Shown: piece after piece, positions 23,243 to 38,130 of the stretch
How the letters are laid out: each line of letters begins with the position of its first letter
Position numbering within the stretch: position 1 is the first letter of the stretch
DNA from: Torymus aiolomorphi
Taxonomy: Eukaryota > Arthropoda > Insecta > Hymenoptera > Torymidae
NCBI GenBank assembly: GCA_036365515.1
Contig: CM070873.1
Coordinates: 226,005,876-226,069,875 of the forward strand
Length of the DNA stretch: 64,000 bases
Reading direction: 5' to 3'
Made by a program: the position numbers and the translations under genes
Notes under the pieces: generated by a model
The model's input: the letters and a program-made list of their open reading frames with translations, nothing else
Told to the model about the DNA's origin: nothing
The model's database searches: none

Positions 23243-25424
23243 CTTAATTTCGGCGGTCGACCGGATCGGTCTACCCCGCCACAGCGTCGGTTATAAATCA
23301 GTAATAAATCGAATCGATTCCCAGAAATATGAATGTGGGTACCAAATTTACAGCACATCATCACTTCAAAAGTTATGTATGTTTTTAAAGTGCTACTGAT
23401 TCAGGAAATGATTCTGAAAGTACTCTAGCTTTCATATTCTACAATTCCTATTCACTTTTGAATCATAATTCTGTTGAATACATTCTTATGAATCGTAATG
23501 AAAAATTACTTCATTGTAAAAAATAAATTTCAGTTTTAACGTCTATTTTTTCAAATCTTTAAACTTTAACAAACGAAATTAGTACTAATATTCTTTCTCT
23601 TTTAATTAAGAATTTTCCGTTGTGAGATTAAATTGGATTAAACCGTTAAAATTGAAGGAACGGTTTAGATAAAGAACATTTACATATCTCTTATTAGCAT
23701 TTTTTACGTTATTGGTTATTCCTAATATCTCTATTTATACTGCCGAACTTCATATATTTAATATATTTCAAAAGTAATCTTCTAGTTTAAAGGGGATGGC
23801 AAACCTTTATCCGTTTTTCTTTAACCCTTTCAGTTACAGAAGCTGATATACAGGCACCCAAAATTGTTTTATATTTCTCATCATTTTTTTTTTATTAAAG
23901 CATATCCCTCATTTTTTTGCATTTTCTGTTACATAAATACTTAAGCTTGAGAAATATAATAATACTTTTCTGATTTATAATTGTTTATAATTGTTATAAA
24001 TAAATTTATGGCAAAAAAATCATATTTTTGTGAATTTAATTTGTGGAACCCTGAAAGAATTTCTAAGTGATTAAATTTAAAGATAGTCCAGTATTAAATT
24101 AATAACTTTTAAAACATACAGTGTTGAAATGTTTTCATTGCACTAAAATCGTTCAGAAAAAAAAACATCAACAAATTCTCCGAAACTTCCATTAGTAAAT
24201 GAACAACAAGGATAAAAATACACCCTTGAACCAGGTACACACGTGAGGGCCCTGATTGCCATTGCTTTCCGAGCAAACACACTACGATGAAATGCCAAGG
24301 TGAGATAGAATGTTAGAACAAGGGCGAGAGAGAGAGGAGGGGGGGGTGCGAGAGAAGAGGAGGTGCACATGTATATCACAATGAGAACAAATGAGCAAGG
24401 GGACAGTCGGCTGGAGAGCTGCTGAACTTGCGAGCCCTCTATCCGGGTCACTACTCCCCGTGACCTTTTTGCACCTATCCTCTCTTTAAATCCCGGAATT
24501 CTGACGCTCTTTGTTCAGAGCCCATGTTTTCGCGCTAGCAGAGTGCGCGTGCGCGTGCACGCGTCTATAGAATTCAGTCCGCGTAAATTATTGGCCATGA
24601 GAGGGAGGAAAGGAGGGAGAGAAACGCACGCCTGGCTTTTCTGGGAACGCGCGCGCACACGCAGCTCGACGCGGGGGCGAATCGACAGCATTTGTCTTCC
24701 CGAATGAATTTCCAGCACGCGCCCAGCTGCCTGCATAATTGAAGTACATCGCCTGACGACGACGACGACGGCGCTAGCGTGATGAGCGCCGAAGTGCGCG
24801 CGCGTTTGCGAGACGGAAACAAGCCCTCCGCACTGGCCCAGTTTTCCAAGGGTTGACTGTGCGCTCGCGTAATCTCTCCCTCTCTTGGTCTGACCCCGTT
24901 AATCGTCCCAGGCAAGCGACTGCGTTATATCGTCCTCGCGGCGAATTGTTAAGGGGCCATCGATTTGCCGGCTGGTGATTTAAGGACGCAATCTTATCTA
25001 CCACACACGTGTGGAAATGTGCACGCGAGTGTGTATATGTGAGAACGCACACGCGCGTGGCGGGGCTGGCGCTTACTTTAATCGGGTTAAAAGCCCCGAG
25101 GAATCTTCGCGGAGGTTATATAACTTTCGGCTGAAGTCTTAATGAAGCGCGAGCGCGACGATGGTTTAATCTCGCGGGACGAGTTCCGAGAACTATTCTC
25201 GTTAAGTCATTTTTGGCATTTTACGCGACTTTTTGGAGAATTCCTGCGTTTAGCCGGCTTTACACCGCATTTGTCCTGGCTTTAATTGCTTTCGGGTGCG
25301 CTGTTTGCGTAGCTCAGAGTTGGGCTTTAAAAAGATTTCTGCCTCGCTAACGGTTAAATTACTTTTATTGCTATTTCTATATTGTCAAATTCTAAACTAT
25401 AGTAATTTCATGAGTTTATACTTA
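23243..25424. other. upstream non-coding DNA with CpG-rich island at 24220-25300
   Basis: AT-rich to about 24220, then CpG-rich with purine/pyrimidine runs (GAGAGAGAGG near 24328, GACGACGACGACGACGG near 24757, CACACGCGCGTGG near 25045). Open frames on the minus strand here overlap each other in different frames and have no recognisable domain. The position 2-3 kb upstream of the first rhomboid coding exon makes it a candidate site for the missing 5' exon or promoter; this is inference. Confidence 0.4.
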
Positions 25425-25838
25425 AGGTTGTATGACCCGTAACATCCCATTCAAAAGTTAGTTTTTAACGTTAAAACTGCGATAAATAATTATGTAAAGC
25501 AAATAATCAATTTGGAGTTTTCGCGATCTATGTATAAATGCAATACGAATATTATAAGCTTTAAAAATTGGAAATCGAAGCAGAACTGTAGAGTTTGCAT
25601 ATCTCGTTTTAAAATTGTGAAAATGCGGTAATTTAGACACAATGACGATTTTAAAACGCGATATGCCAATTCTACAGTTCTACTTCGAATTCCAATTTTT
25701 AAAGCTTATAATATTCATATTGCATTTATACATAGATCGCGAAAACTCCAAATTGATTATTTGCTTTACATAATTATTTATCGCAGTTTTAACGTTAAAA
25801 ACTAACTTTTGAATGGGATGTTACGGGTCATACAACCT
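25425..25838. repeat. near-perfect palindromic (foldback) element, 414 bp
   Basis: The left arm beginning AGGTTGTATGACCCGTAACA matches in reverse complement the right arm ending at 25838. The arms run about 200 bp each, with only a handful of mismatches visible by eye, and meet at a short unpaired centre near 25620-25640. Nothing coding. The structure fits a young foldback/MITE; transcription across it would give a long hairpin RNA. Confidence 0.9.
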
Positions 25839-26312
25839 CAAGCCCAGCGGATCTTGTAATACCGAGAACAAGGCGAGGAAAGCAAATATTTTTCTGTAAA
25901 AATACGTAAGTCGGATAGAATTTTCATTTTTATGAATTGTGGAGCCAGATAAAATTGTATTCTATTTTTTTTTAATATTTTATAAGAATTAAGATCTTAA
26001 TATTGATGTACTAGAAGCAGAAACTTCTGCATAGAGCACTGCCACGAATGGAATGTCTAATGTGGTGGCTGGATTTAGGTTGCACATGCAAAATGAGCAT
26101 AACTCGCGGAACGATGCGCATAAACATCTGTAACTCGCATGGCAAGAGCATCCATCGCGAAAATGGAAACTACCCCGCGTTCGATTCAGCGCCAGGACAT
26201 ATAAATAAGATACTTATTAAAAATAAGGTGGTGGTAATATGTTTCTTTGTGCGCAATCTAATCAGTCAAATGCCCGTCAACTAGCGTGCAAGTATACAAG
26301 TATACAAATTCA
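25839..26312. other. non-coding, no gene recognised
   Basis: Mixed composition. The 78-codon frame at 26048-26284 has no recognisable domain or flanking splice structure. Confidence 0.45.
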
Positions 26313-26323
26313 TAGTTGTGTGT

Positions 26324-26399
<76 letters not shown>

Positions 26400-26410
26400 G
26401 TGTGTGTGTT
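26313..26410 (+). repeat. (TG)n microsatellite with GAG/GCG interruptions
   Basis: About 98 bp of TG dinucleotides with three single-base interruptions (GTGTGAGTG twice, GTGCGTG once). Confidence 0.95.
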
Positions 26411-27932
26411 CAAAAATTAAAACAAAAAATTTTAATTCAATTTAAAAAAAAAAATTGTTAAAATCTGAATTAAATTGCTTAAAATTAAAAAAGGAAAATC
26501 TTGATTTTTTAAGCTAATTTTAAAAATAACCTTCATTAAATAATTAAATGTACAATAACAGTTTCGATGACGCTTAATTCGTGCATCAATATTGAGGATT
26601 ATTATTAATTTGATTATAAACTTAAACAAACGATTTCCCTAAAATTCATGAGTGGTATTAGTACAATTTGTATTTGTAAATCTAGTTTAACAATTGAAAT
26701 CAAACAGTGATTAAGAATGTATTGATCTTTTAATAACTTAATATTGGTTTAACAATATAACACTTCTTATTTCAAAATGAGACACTTTTCTTTTATTTTT
26801 ATATAAAACAATAAAGTACACAAACAGACTGTAATAATTTTAAGTTTTAAGTTTTAAGAAATTATTTTTACTCTGACAATCAGTGACTTCCTGTACTGAC
26901 GAGAATTTTGCAGTGTGAGGAGAATTACTTGTTTAAATTTAATGATTACATAATTGGCTAATTATTTGGAAAACTAACATTGACACTTTTTTTATTAGCA
27001 AAATATGTCTGCTACTTGTAAAAGATTTCCAGTACACTTAGTTATCAACTGAGCACGTGAGATACTGCACTCACTAAGTTGAAAGTCGTGATTGTGATTT
27101 CTAAATGTAAAATAGTTAATATTCACTTTTCTGAATAGTCAGCGACTTTGTTATCTGCATAGTGGGTTACTCCCTTATTTCACATACTAAGAACTTTTTA
27201 GGAAAACAAAGCTAGAATATGTATCTTTTAGTTTCTTGGTATCTTGAAATCCAACTTGCTCCTTCCTGATGATGATTATTTATAGAAATGCTACAAACTA
27301 ACATCTATCTTTTTCGAATTTCCTCCTTCCAAGGAGCTTCAGTCCCGCGAAACGTCTTTTTTTTATAATCTCTATAGATAAAAGAAGATGTTTCTATGCA
27401 CTTACAATCTCTGTTTTATGAAACCAATACTAGAACTACTGTATCGATCGACTTAAAATTTATGAATAAAGTTCTTAAGTATATAGGCTGTTTTACGTTG
27501 TCAAGAGTTTTACGTTGTCAAATTCGAGAGTGAGTTCATTTAGTAACTTCATAATCTTACCGCTTAAAGAAAGATATAGCAAAAGACTCTTTTAAAAAAG
27601 ATAAACCGTCTGAACATCAGTCAGTCTAGACCTTTTAATAATGCATATTTTGCATTTTGCAAAAAGAATTGCCAGCAAATTTGTTACAGGAAATTTAGAA
27701 GACGCAATAGTATTAGATTCCGCAGCTAATTGAAAAAAATAAAGCTTCAAATCCTTTATAGGATTTGGTTCTAAACTAATATAATCAGTTTTTAGATGTT
27801 CATCAATAGAATAATCAAATAAATGACTAAATACTCACAGATTTTATGAACATTTTATGTAAATATCAAATATATACATATTATTATTTTGATATTATAA
27901 GTATATAACGATTTCATAATTACTCTGATGAA
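26411..27932. other. AT-rich non-coding DNA
   Basis: No gene or recognisable element. A direct repeat TTTTACGTTGTCAA occurs twice at 27491-27520, and TTTTAAGTTTTAAG at 26838-26860. Confidence 0.5.
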
Positions 27933-28321
27933 GGTGGTCTTATACCTAATGGCTTCTGAGGCCAAAATTACCTGAAAAAATTAATTAAAATACAATTACT
28001 ATAAAACAAAGTATATGTATTACTAATATAACTTATTTCTAATTCAAAATCCCAAGAGATAGGTCTCTAAACCTATGTTATGCAGAATTATGTCACTAAA
28101 TTTTTTAATTCCAGAGCCTCGTACCATAGGTACATGTTTTCCAATTAATTTTCTAAAATGACATAATTCTGCATAAAATGGGTTTGGAGACCTATCTCTT
28201 GGGATTTTGTATTAGAAATAAGTTATATTAGTAATACATACACTTTGTTTTATAGTAATTATATTTTAATTAAATGTTGCAAGTAATTTTGGCCTCAGAA
28301 GCCATTAGGTACAAAACCACC
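27933..28321. repeat. foldback element, 389 bp
   Basis: The arms of about 180 bp are reverse complements with scattered mismatches. CCTAATGGCTTCTGAGGCC (27944-27962) pairs with GGCCTCAGAAGCCATTAGG (28291-28309), and CCCAAGAGATAGGTCTC (28051) pairs with GAGACCTATCTCTTGGG (28187). The centre is about 30 bp. No coding capacity. Confidence 0.88.
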
Positions 28322-31300
28322 GTAAATCAAACATCTACATATTTCAAATTTATGAAGCGGCAAATGAAGGAGCTATATTTACAAAGTATTTTTTTTACCC
28401 AAAACATCAAAATATAAAATAGAAAATCCTCTCCCTTTGGGAGATTTGATATCTATTAAAGAAAATAAGAATTTCTGTATTAAATCCGGACTCAAACGTA
28501 TGAAAACCCCTCTATTGCAGGAAATGTACTTCTAATTATAGAATTATTTTAATATACAAAATAAATTAAATTTTAATTTAATAAATTAATTTATTAAATT
28601 TTGTATATCTATTTATGCCTTTATTTTCTTTCTTATCGTAGAATTATTGAATTGATATCAATATAAAGTAACTTTACCAGTTTTCGTCTCATCCTCATTT
28701 TGTACTACTTTATCCTCAGCGACACCCATTCTTCTCACTCATCGGCGACGAAACAATATCCTTACAAACACTATAATTCCAACTCCAAAACCACAAGCCA
28801 CTCCACTTGAACTCCCAAGCCAAATGTCCGGCAAAACTAAAATCCAATCCATTGACCCTATATACGCGACGAGCACAAGAACTCTATCTCTCTCTCTCTC
28901 TCGTCGAGTGTGCGAACACAGGATCGCAACGCGCACAAGAGAAGGTGTACCAAAACGACAGCTCTACGCACGGGCAGCGTACTCGCGCACTGGACGTTAA
29001 TCGCCTACTAGGAAAGTTCGGTTGCGGCCTCTGCCACTGCCACTGCTTAATGAAGCATTGACGCGGCAGGCGCGCGTGTTGTCGCGCGCGGGCGCGAACA
29101 CTGTATTCGGGGGCTTGTCTCCTGCGTGTATCAGCGGCGCGGCGGCGGCAGCGCGCGCGCGCACCGACAATCAACATAATAAGCCGCGCCTAGCGGACGT
29201 CCCGTGCGGCGCCCGCGCTCGTTAGGAAGCCATTAGGAAGTGCGTATATATGTATAGGTATATATGCGTTTAGAGTATGGAGGAGAATTGGTCGGCTTTT
29301 ATCAATACGCTTGAAATTTTCCGGCTTCTGTGAACCGCATTGAGCAGCGTACAGTAGTTGTGGGTGTCTCTATTGAGTCGTTTTTATGGGGAAAACCCCG
29401 AAAGAATGAATATAGCATGTTGAAATATGTGTATGTAATGTAATTAAGGTAAAAGTACTAAGTAACGACGCTTAATACCATCTAATACTTGGACGCCATA
29501 TAAATGCGGATTAAAAAACGTCTAGATATTGGGACTATCCCAATTTTTAACGTACCCAATCATTGGTTCATTTGCCTTTTATATTGACTGCCGGAAGCGA
29601 GTAAATAGCACGGATTCGCTGCAATCGAGCCTCATAATAGTGAACATATCTTTATAATGTGGATATAGTATTCACAATATTAGTTATGTTATTTTCTTCT
29701 ATACCTATAATTTTATTATTGTTTTAAATGTATATTATCCTTATTACTTCATGTACATGTAAAGAACTGATGTTACGTACGTTTAGTTCATTATACAAAA
29801 ATTACTAATTATGTGAATGGGAAAATTGTATTGTATTACGTCCATTTTTATATCTCGTTTATTCAAGTCAACGCTCGGCATAGCATCCCTTTCAAACAGT
29901 TGATAGCATTTTTCTCTTTAAAGCAACGTGTTCAAAGTCTATACAGGATAATAGAAAATCTATAAATACTTATAAATCAACGACATCTCATGCAACCTAA
30001 CCGATGCAAAGTGTTTTATTTTGATTTATTTTCTGGTATTATTTAATTCCAGTATCAAGATATTATTAACATGAAAAAAAGACTAATTAATCAAAAATCT
30101 AAAAAGTTCACATTTATAATAGAGATGCGAATCAAACAACTTTTAATTAAACGTAGTGTAATGAGTAGTATTTTAAACTAATTTAAGCAAGAGTTCTGCT
30201 GTCGTACACAACTTGAACATCAATCGTAATGAACTTCTTTTACCGCAAATTGCTCTTTGATTTATTCGGTTTTCTTTCACGGTGTTATTCGTACTTATGT
30301 AGCAAATCATGATTGACTTTATTTCATTATTAAATATTACCTCACTTGCATCATAGAATTATAGTTTGATTCGAATAATATATTATATGTAATCAACAAT
30401 ATTATTTTATACAGAAGAATTCCAAGTAATTAATTAAAAATTATGATAAGCAAAATCTTCATTTATTTTACTACTATTTGTGATTTTCTCTTTATGTTTA
30501 AATTCCCAGACAATTCCTCATCCGTGCTCAACAGCAAGTAAAAAGATAGCGCTAAAAGCTGAGGAGGAGCGCACTGAATTCTTCAAATAATTCGATCCGT
30601 TACAATATTCTTTCTTTTATAAGGCAAATAAATAACTCGCATCGCTTCGATGCGCTACTGCCCCTCTCGCGCTCGCTTTCCAATAAACTTTTTCTCAAGC
30701 GCAAATACAATATCGCGAACTCAAAGAATCCCGTGCTTTCGTCTCCCCTCTCCTCTTTTGCTCCTATTTTTTTATTTTTCTACATAAAGAAGACTTGTTT
30801 ACAAAGTTCTATTTTCTGTTACGCTCAGGCGGGTGAAAAACAAGGAGGGTGAGAAAAAAAGCCGAGGAGCGAAGTAAGGAAAGTCGAAACGTCGACGACT
30901 CGCACTAGTTGTGCTAACATTCATTAGCGAACGAAAAAGCAATGGATTCTGCAGTTATGAAATTGTGCAGAGATCAAAGAGGAAGGCAAAAAATGAGAGA
31001 TATTGTTTCAGGCATGCCCCTGCACGCTTATTTTTCTCGACGCCGACGCAGTGCTTGTTTCTCTTCTGGTCAATTAATTGAAACAACGGCAGCTGTTTAG
31101 CAATAAAACAATAGCGCTGCGAAAGTTACCTTCGTTTTGCAGAGGAAGAAAACCTACACATGAGCGAAAGCGGAAAAATCTCTAACAATGTTCGTTCATG
31201 AAATAGTCATTTTAGTTTGTTTTGCTAAAATAACAAACGAGAAACCGTTAAAAACATCCTTAAATTTGTGTGAAATTACAAACAAATAGCTGATTGAAAC

Positions 31301-32283
31301 TGTTTTTTTATTTTGACGAGAAACATCGTTTCTTTCCAGTCGATTGCAGTTTCGGAACAACGTTACTGCGACTATTTACATACAGTTATTGTCAGAATTC
31401 GTATACGTTAACAATAATTACGCCCTTTTCATCATCAAGGTGAAACATTCTCGTTTCCATTTTGATTTACAGAGGCACTCGCTCGCGGTTGTGTACACCT
31501 ATTTCTCTTTGCCAAAATCGTTAATCAGCTTTGGTTTGATGCAATAATAATCGTCGCTAGGACAAATGACGGTTAAACATCGTTCCGTGGGCGACGAGGC
31601 ACATTCGTTCGCGTCAAACGTAAATCAATGTGATTTTGTACATATAACGAAGCGTCGCATAAAATTACCGGAACTTTACATATTGCGATGCGTACTAGTG
31701 CGCTCGCGCATTTGAATTCCATACGCGTCATGGGATGAACTTGGGAGAAAGGCGATGCTTGAAAGGGGGGCTTTTGCAAAATTGCGTGCATTCAATTTAA
31801 CCCGCATTAACTTATATTCTGCGGCATTAAACCTTGATTAATACTCTATACATTGGATTTTTATAATTGGATTTTGCTATTATCTTGGTATTATTATTAC
31901 TATTATCAATGTAAAGTGGTATTTTATTTTACTTAACTATAAAGAATAACTGATATGTAGTATTTCTCAATAGAAAAATAATCTTTATTGACTCTGGGAA
32001 TCAATTCATCTTATTTTTATAATGGATGATAAAAATTTAAAATGAAATTCTACGGTTACGTGTATAGATTTTTCATAGACAAGGATGATGGTCGATAAAG
32101 TTTGGCATTATCTCGTGGAGTACTGGAAGGAAATTTTCGTCCGTCGAATCGAATGAGACGATCAAATCCACATCTAAAGAATCTCAAAGTTCCACCTGCA
32201 ATCAACCGACCATTAGAAAAGTGGAAGGCATCAGAATGAATGCATAAAATGCGACATCCGGCGGCTTCGAAACAACTAGAGTT
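28322..32283. other. non-coding upstream DNA with CpG island at 28740-29230
   Basis: The 28740-29230 island is strongly CpG-rich (GGCGCGGCGGCGGCAGCGCG near 29134) with no persuasive frame. At 29446-29460 TTAAGGTAAAAGTAC repeats the terminal word of the 6264-8262 transposon, but no partner end was found, so it may be a truncated copy. Moderately GC-rich patches lie at 30640-31150. Otherwise AT-rich. Confidence 0.4.
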
Positions 32284-34338
<2,055 letters not shown>

Positions 34339-34570
34339 GATATTAAAATTTATTTGAAATATAATGGATCGATCCGAAGGAGGCAGGTAAAAAGAAAAAA
34401 CAAGTTTTTACTTTAAATTTGTGCAACGTTTCGTTGGCATGTTCCGCCAACCTCTTCAGGCTTATTTTACCTAGCACATAACGTCAATGCCTCCTTCGGA
34501 TCGATCCATTATATTTCAAATAAACAATTGGAGAGCAATATTCATATTTAACTCAAGATATTAAAATTTA
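34339..34570 (-). mobile_element. small PLE-like non-autonomous insertion with perfect 34-bp arms
   Basis: Perfect 34-bp inverted arms (34352-34385 and 34488-34521, including GGATCGATCCGAAGGAGGCA) enclose about 100 bp. A 35-nt unpaired tail (34522-34556) follows the right arm. The whole is bracketed by the 14-bp direct repeat GATATTAAAATTTA (34339-34352 and 34557-34570), read as a target-site duplication. The loop carries, on the minus strand, a hammerhead-like core (34425-34459). Terminal inverted repeats, a short one-sided tail and hammerhead motifs are features reported for Penelope-like retroelements. No protein is encoded, so it would need enzymes in trans. Confidence 0.7.
34425..34459 (-). 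ncRNA. hammerhead-ribozyme-like core (copy 1)
   Basis: On the minus strand: CTGAAGA (34459-34453), one G, stem II GTTGGC (34451-34446) and GCCAAC (34438-34433) with a 7-nt loop, then GAAA (34432-34429) and CGTTG. CUGANGA plus GAAA flanking a stem is the hammerhead core. An extra G before stem II and the lack of a visible closing stem III or cleavage triplet suggest it is degenerate or only part of the motif. Confidence 0.5.
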
Positions 34571-37372
34571 GTTTTGTAAATAACAAAGAAACCCCTATGC
34601 CTCTATCTCTAAAGTAGTATTTAATTTGCCAATATTTGAGATACATTAATAATGAAAATAGTGGAAGGGAGTGAAGCGCAAAGTTACTTTTGAAAATATC
34701 GAGTTGAAAAGCCAAGTCTCGGAGGTTGCTAACACGGTCATCCTGAAACTGCTATCGGTGAGCGAACAATTACGAGTCTTGATTGAATTGGACCCGCGTC
34801 AAACGACACTAGCGCTAGCAGTGAAACTCCGGAGCTTCTTCGTCGTCAGTCTTTGATCACATAAAGTCACTCGGCAAAGTAAAGAAACTCGACAAATGGG
34901 GTTCACGTGAGCTGACCAAGCGACACATGCGTGCGCGCCTCTCGGAACTATGCACTTTGCCTTCTGCATCAAAGGAATGCATTTCTTTTACGAACATTTC
35001 AAACTTCAAAACTCGATATTTTAAGTAAAACGGATAAATTCGAAAACAAAACATCAATAAGAAAGTCCAATAAAGAATTTTTCGTTGCACTATAGTAGAA
35101 AATATTTTTATACATGTAAATGGATTTATATCTGACCTATATTTCTCATTAATCATTAAAAGTCCTGACTTTTCTCCTAAATTGCCATGTTCCTGTTTAA
35201 TCATATTCTACACTATTGAGCAAAGTTTCTCATTTCAGATACTCCAGAAGAAAAATAAATCTCATTCATCGAAGCTTCCACGGGGTGAAGTGCTGCAGTC
35301 CACGCGCGCGAAGAAACTTCAGCCCCGTTGTGACCTCCTCCGGCGACGGAAGCTGCGTATCCGCCGCAGCTCGTGCATCATCCCACCCCGTCTCTCGCAG
35401 GGGACGGGGAGGGAGGCGAAAAGTAAATAATGCAAGGATGACAGCTAGCGCTCGCGCAAGAAGAGCCTTATTATGCGCGGGAAGCTCGGTGACGCGAGCG
35501 TGCGCGTGCGCCAGCGCTGACGAAAACTTTGACGGAGTTCCGACTCCTCCGTTCTCTTCCGTTCGCTCGCGGTATATACATTAGCATAAAACGAGCATCT
35601 CGGTAAGCGAGTGCTTTTGACTTGTACATGCTAATGCATATTAATTAATAAAGCGAGAGAGAGAAAGAGAGAGAGAGATGGGAGGAAGCGTGCATGCGCA
35701 TGCACGTATAGGAATCGCTCTGCAAAGTAGCGACGTTTCGCGCGCTTTGCCAGTGGGATTGGAAGATTTACCTTTTGTGAAACCGAATGCATGCGACTGT
35801 ACCGCGTTGATTAATATTGCACACTGATGAAGCATTTTGTGCACGTGCGCGCGTGCGAGAGCTACCGCGAAACTTTCCGACGAGTTCATTAATTATTTTA
35901 TACGGCCCCGATGACGCGCGATCGAGAGGCAAGCGCAAGTTTGGGGGTCGCATCGCTGATTCGGCCCGTTGGAATCGTTAATTGAGAGTGTAATTATTCA
36001 AGAGCAGCCGGCGCGATTTCACGAGGCGATGTAAGCGTATTTTTCCGAACATGGGGTTGATTGGTTATTGATCTTTTTTAGAAATCCGTTATCATTCAAT
36101 TAAATTTCGTAAAAATTAAGCTCTTCAGACGTATTTAACGGTGATCAGAGTAAATCGATATTTCGAAACAAATTGATATTTCGAAAAAAATTATTTTAAA
36201 CAAATTTACAAGCAAAATTTATGTATACATTAAAAGTTTTGCAGGGAAATAGAGCAAGAACAGAAGCACTTTAATATTTCTCCACTAACCTATAAAACAC
36301 ACTTTGGAAAAAAGAGTCAGAAGACGGGAGATCGGCGGCGGGGACCAGGGAAATCACATTTATCTCCATCAGCGCGATAAAGTCCTCAGGAGGTTTCCAC
36401 GTTCGTGCGCCCATATAGCGCGCCGAGCACCCGTCCGGCGAGGCTCTCGTGCGCGCGCCAATAGATAAATCCTTCTTCACTTTTGGCACCGGCCACTAAA
36501 GGCTCTAGAGAGAGAGAGAGAGAGAGAGAGAAGGGGAGAGAGCAGAAACCACTGCGTGCACTTGAGGCCGACATGCAGAGTGGGCGGAGAGTAGACGGGC
36601 GCGTAACAGAATTTTAAAAGGCGCTTGGGCTTGGCTCATCCGGAAAAAGGCGAAAGAGCTGAAAGTTTTCGAAAGCCCTGTGGTTTTCGAATGTGTTTTT
36701 TAGCGAAATCCGAAGTTTGTGTGCCGGTTGGAGGTTCCTGCAGAGAAGCCAATAAAATCGTATTATAGATACCAATGTAGCTTGTTATTTTTAATTTTCT
36801 CTTAAAGATGAAAGAAAAAGTTTTTTTTTTTGCTGGAGTAAGAAAAGTATTAATTTATGGACCATGGTATATGCATATAATGTAATTATTCAAAATTTAC
36901 ATCGTCAAGATGTTTTGAATATTTCAGGATTAATTTATCAAATAGCAAACGCAGCTTTTATTTCAAATATTATTAACTCTGCTTAATAATGCATGTAATC
37001 ATATTTTGTAATCAAATGAATAATTCCTTTTGAGATATAAGTACACTCTAGCTAATCCGGCCATACATCTGATACGGCCACACAAAACTTCCGAATTTTT
37101 TTTCACTTGTTTACAAGAGTATTAATCTAAAAAGTGGCCATATTATATACACAAGTTAAGTGTACAGTTAGCTAGTTTTTTATTCAATTCACAGCAAGGC
37201 TAATTTCATTTTTTTATTTTCACTTTCTTGTAGAAAACATATTGTAGTTTAATGTATTTTTATACATTATTGTCAAATTGGTTTGAAAAAAAAAATTAAA
37301 AAACACGACGAAACATAATCAAAAGCCAGCTGGCCAATCAGATTGTAATTCCGACTAAAGTCAAATGAACAA
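34571..37372. other. non-coding, CpG-rich patches at 35270-36020 and 36300-36700
   Basis: These contain a perfect 18-bp palindrome CGTGCATGCGCATGCACG (35689-35706) next to a GA run (35655-35680), and a (GA) run at 36506-36532. The frames here are short and overlap on both strands. The pairing of GA runs with CpG-rich sequence is typical of this genome's islands; possible regulatory DNA. Confidence 0.4.
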
Positions 37373-37924
37373 TCGGGTCCTTTGGTCCGTACAAATCACA
37401 TGGACCAGATGAAATCTATCCGGTACTACAGAAGGTAGAAGACATCAATCTAGGCCCACTAATAAGAAGAACAAGCGCTAGTCTGATACTAGCCATATTC
37501 CCAAGGTCTCGAGAAGAACTAGGGTTGTGTTCATATCAAAAGCGGGGAGATACGGATATATTTACCCAAAGGATTACCAACGTATCAGACTTACCTTGTT
37601 CGTATTAAAGATTCCAGAAAGACTGGTCCACAAACACATCAGAGATACAATCTTAGTAGGTAACCGGCTTCATGAGGATCAACATGCCTATAGAGTTGGA
37701 TACTCAATGGAAATGGTACTATACCGGGCCGTTTTAAGGATACGAGAACACTATAATCTCACTCTCGGAGGAAGCAGATTATCCCTAAAGGACAGTGTCA
37801 AGTACCTGGGTGTTATTCTGGACCACAAGCTGTCCTGGGGAAAGCAACTCGTCTATGTAAACAATAAACTCACAGCCTGCCAATGACAACTTAGAAGGGC
37901 TATTGGCAAACAACTAACTGCGAT
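37373..37924 (+). pseudogene. non-LTR retrotransposon reverse transcriptase fragment with internal deletion
   Basis: The frame from 37373 reads YKSHGPDEIYPVLQKVED, the fingers-region motif of jockey/I/R1-type reverse transcriptases. After a frameshift near 37530 it continues as PKDYQRIRLTLFVLKIPERL, HIRDTILVGNRLHEDQHAYR and GYSMEMVLYRAVLRIR. It then jumps straight to LKDSVKYLGVILDHKLSWGK, so the palm segment with the YxDD catalytic pair is deleted at about 37755. An in-frame TGA occurs at 37884-37886, in CQ*QLRRAIGK. It is dead and has no tail or target duplication that I can see. Plus strand. Confidence 0.85.
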
Positions 37925-37926
37925 TT

Positions 37927-38130
37927 ACGTTTTAAACAAATTCAGATACCCTGCGTAATTTAATAATACGTCGTCATACAAAGTTTCAAAGCAAAAAAAA
38001 AAAAAACGACGACACCTTTGTTTATTTTTGGAAAACCAAATTTCGTTAATTTTTGTTCTAGAAATAAACAAAAGTGCCATCGTTTTTTGAAACTTGAAAC
38101 TTTGTAGAATGATGAATTTGTTCAAGACGT
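37927..38130. repeat. foldback element abutting the LINE fragment
   Basis: ACGTTTTAAACAAATTCA at the left is mirrored by TGAATTTGTTCAAGACGT at the right end. TACAAAGTTTCAAA pairs with GAAACTTTGTAG, and CCTTTGTTTATTTTTGGAAA pairs with the sequence near 38053-38075. A poly-A tract interrupts the left arm (37991-38005). No coding capacity. Confidence 0.65.

Noticed and set aside
27265..27295. CTGATGATGATT...GAAA, superficially hammerhead-like
   Set aside because: The sequence between the core boxes cannot form stem II, and no helix I or III is seen.
29446..29700. Second copy of the 6264-8262 transposon
   Set aside because: Only the terminal word is shared; no opposing end or interior similarity was found, so a truncated copy is possible but not supported.
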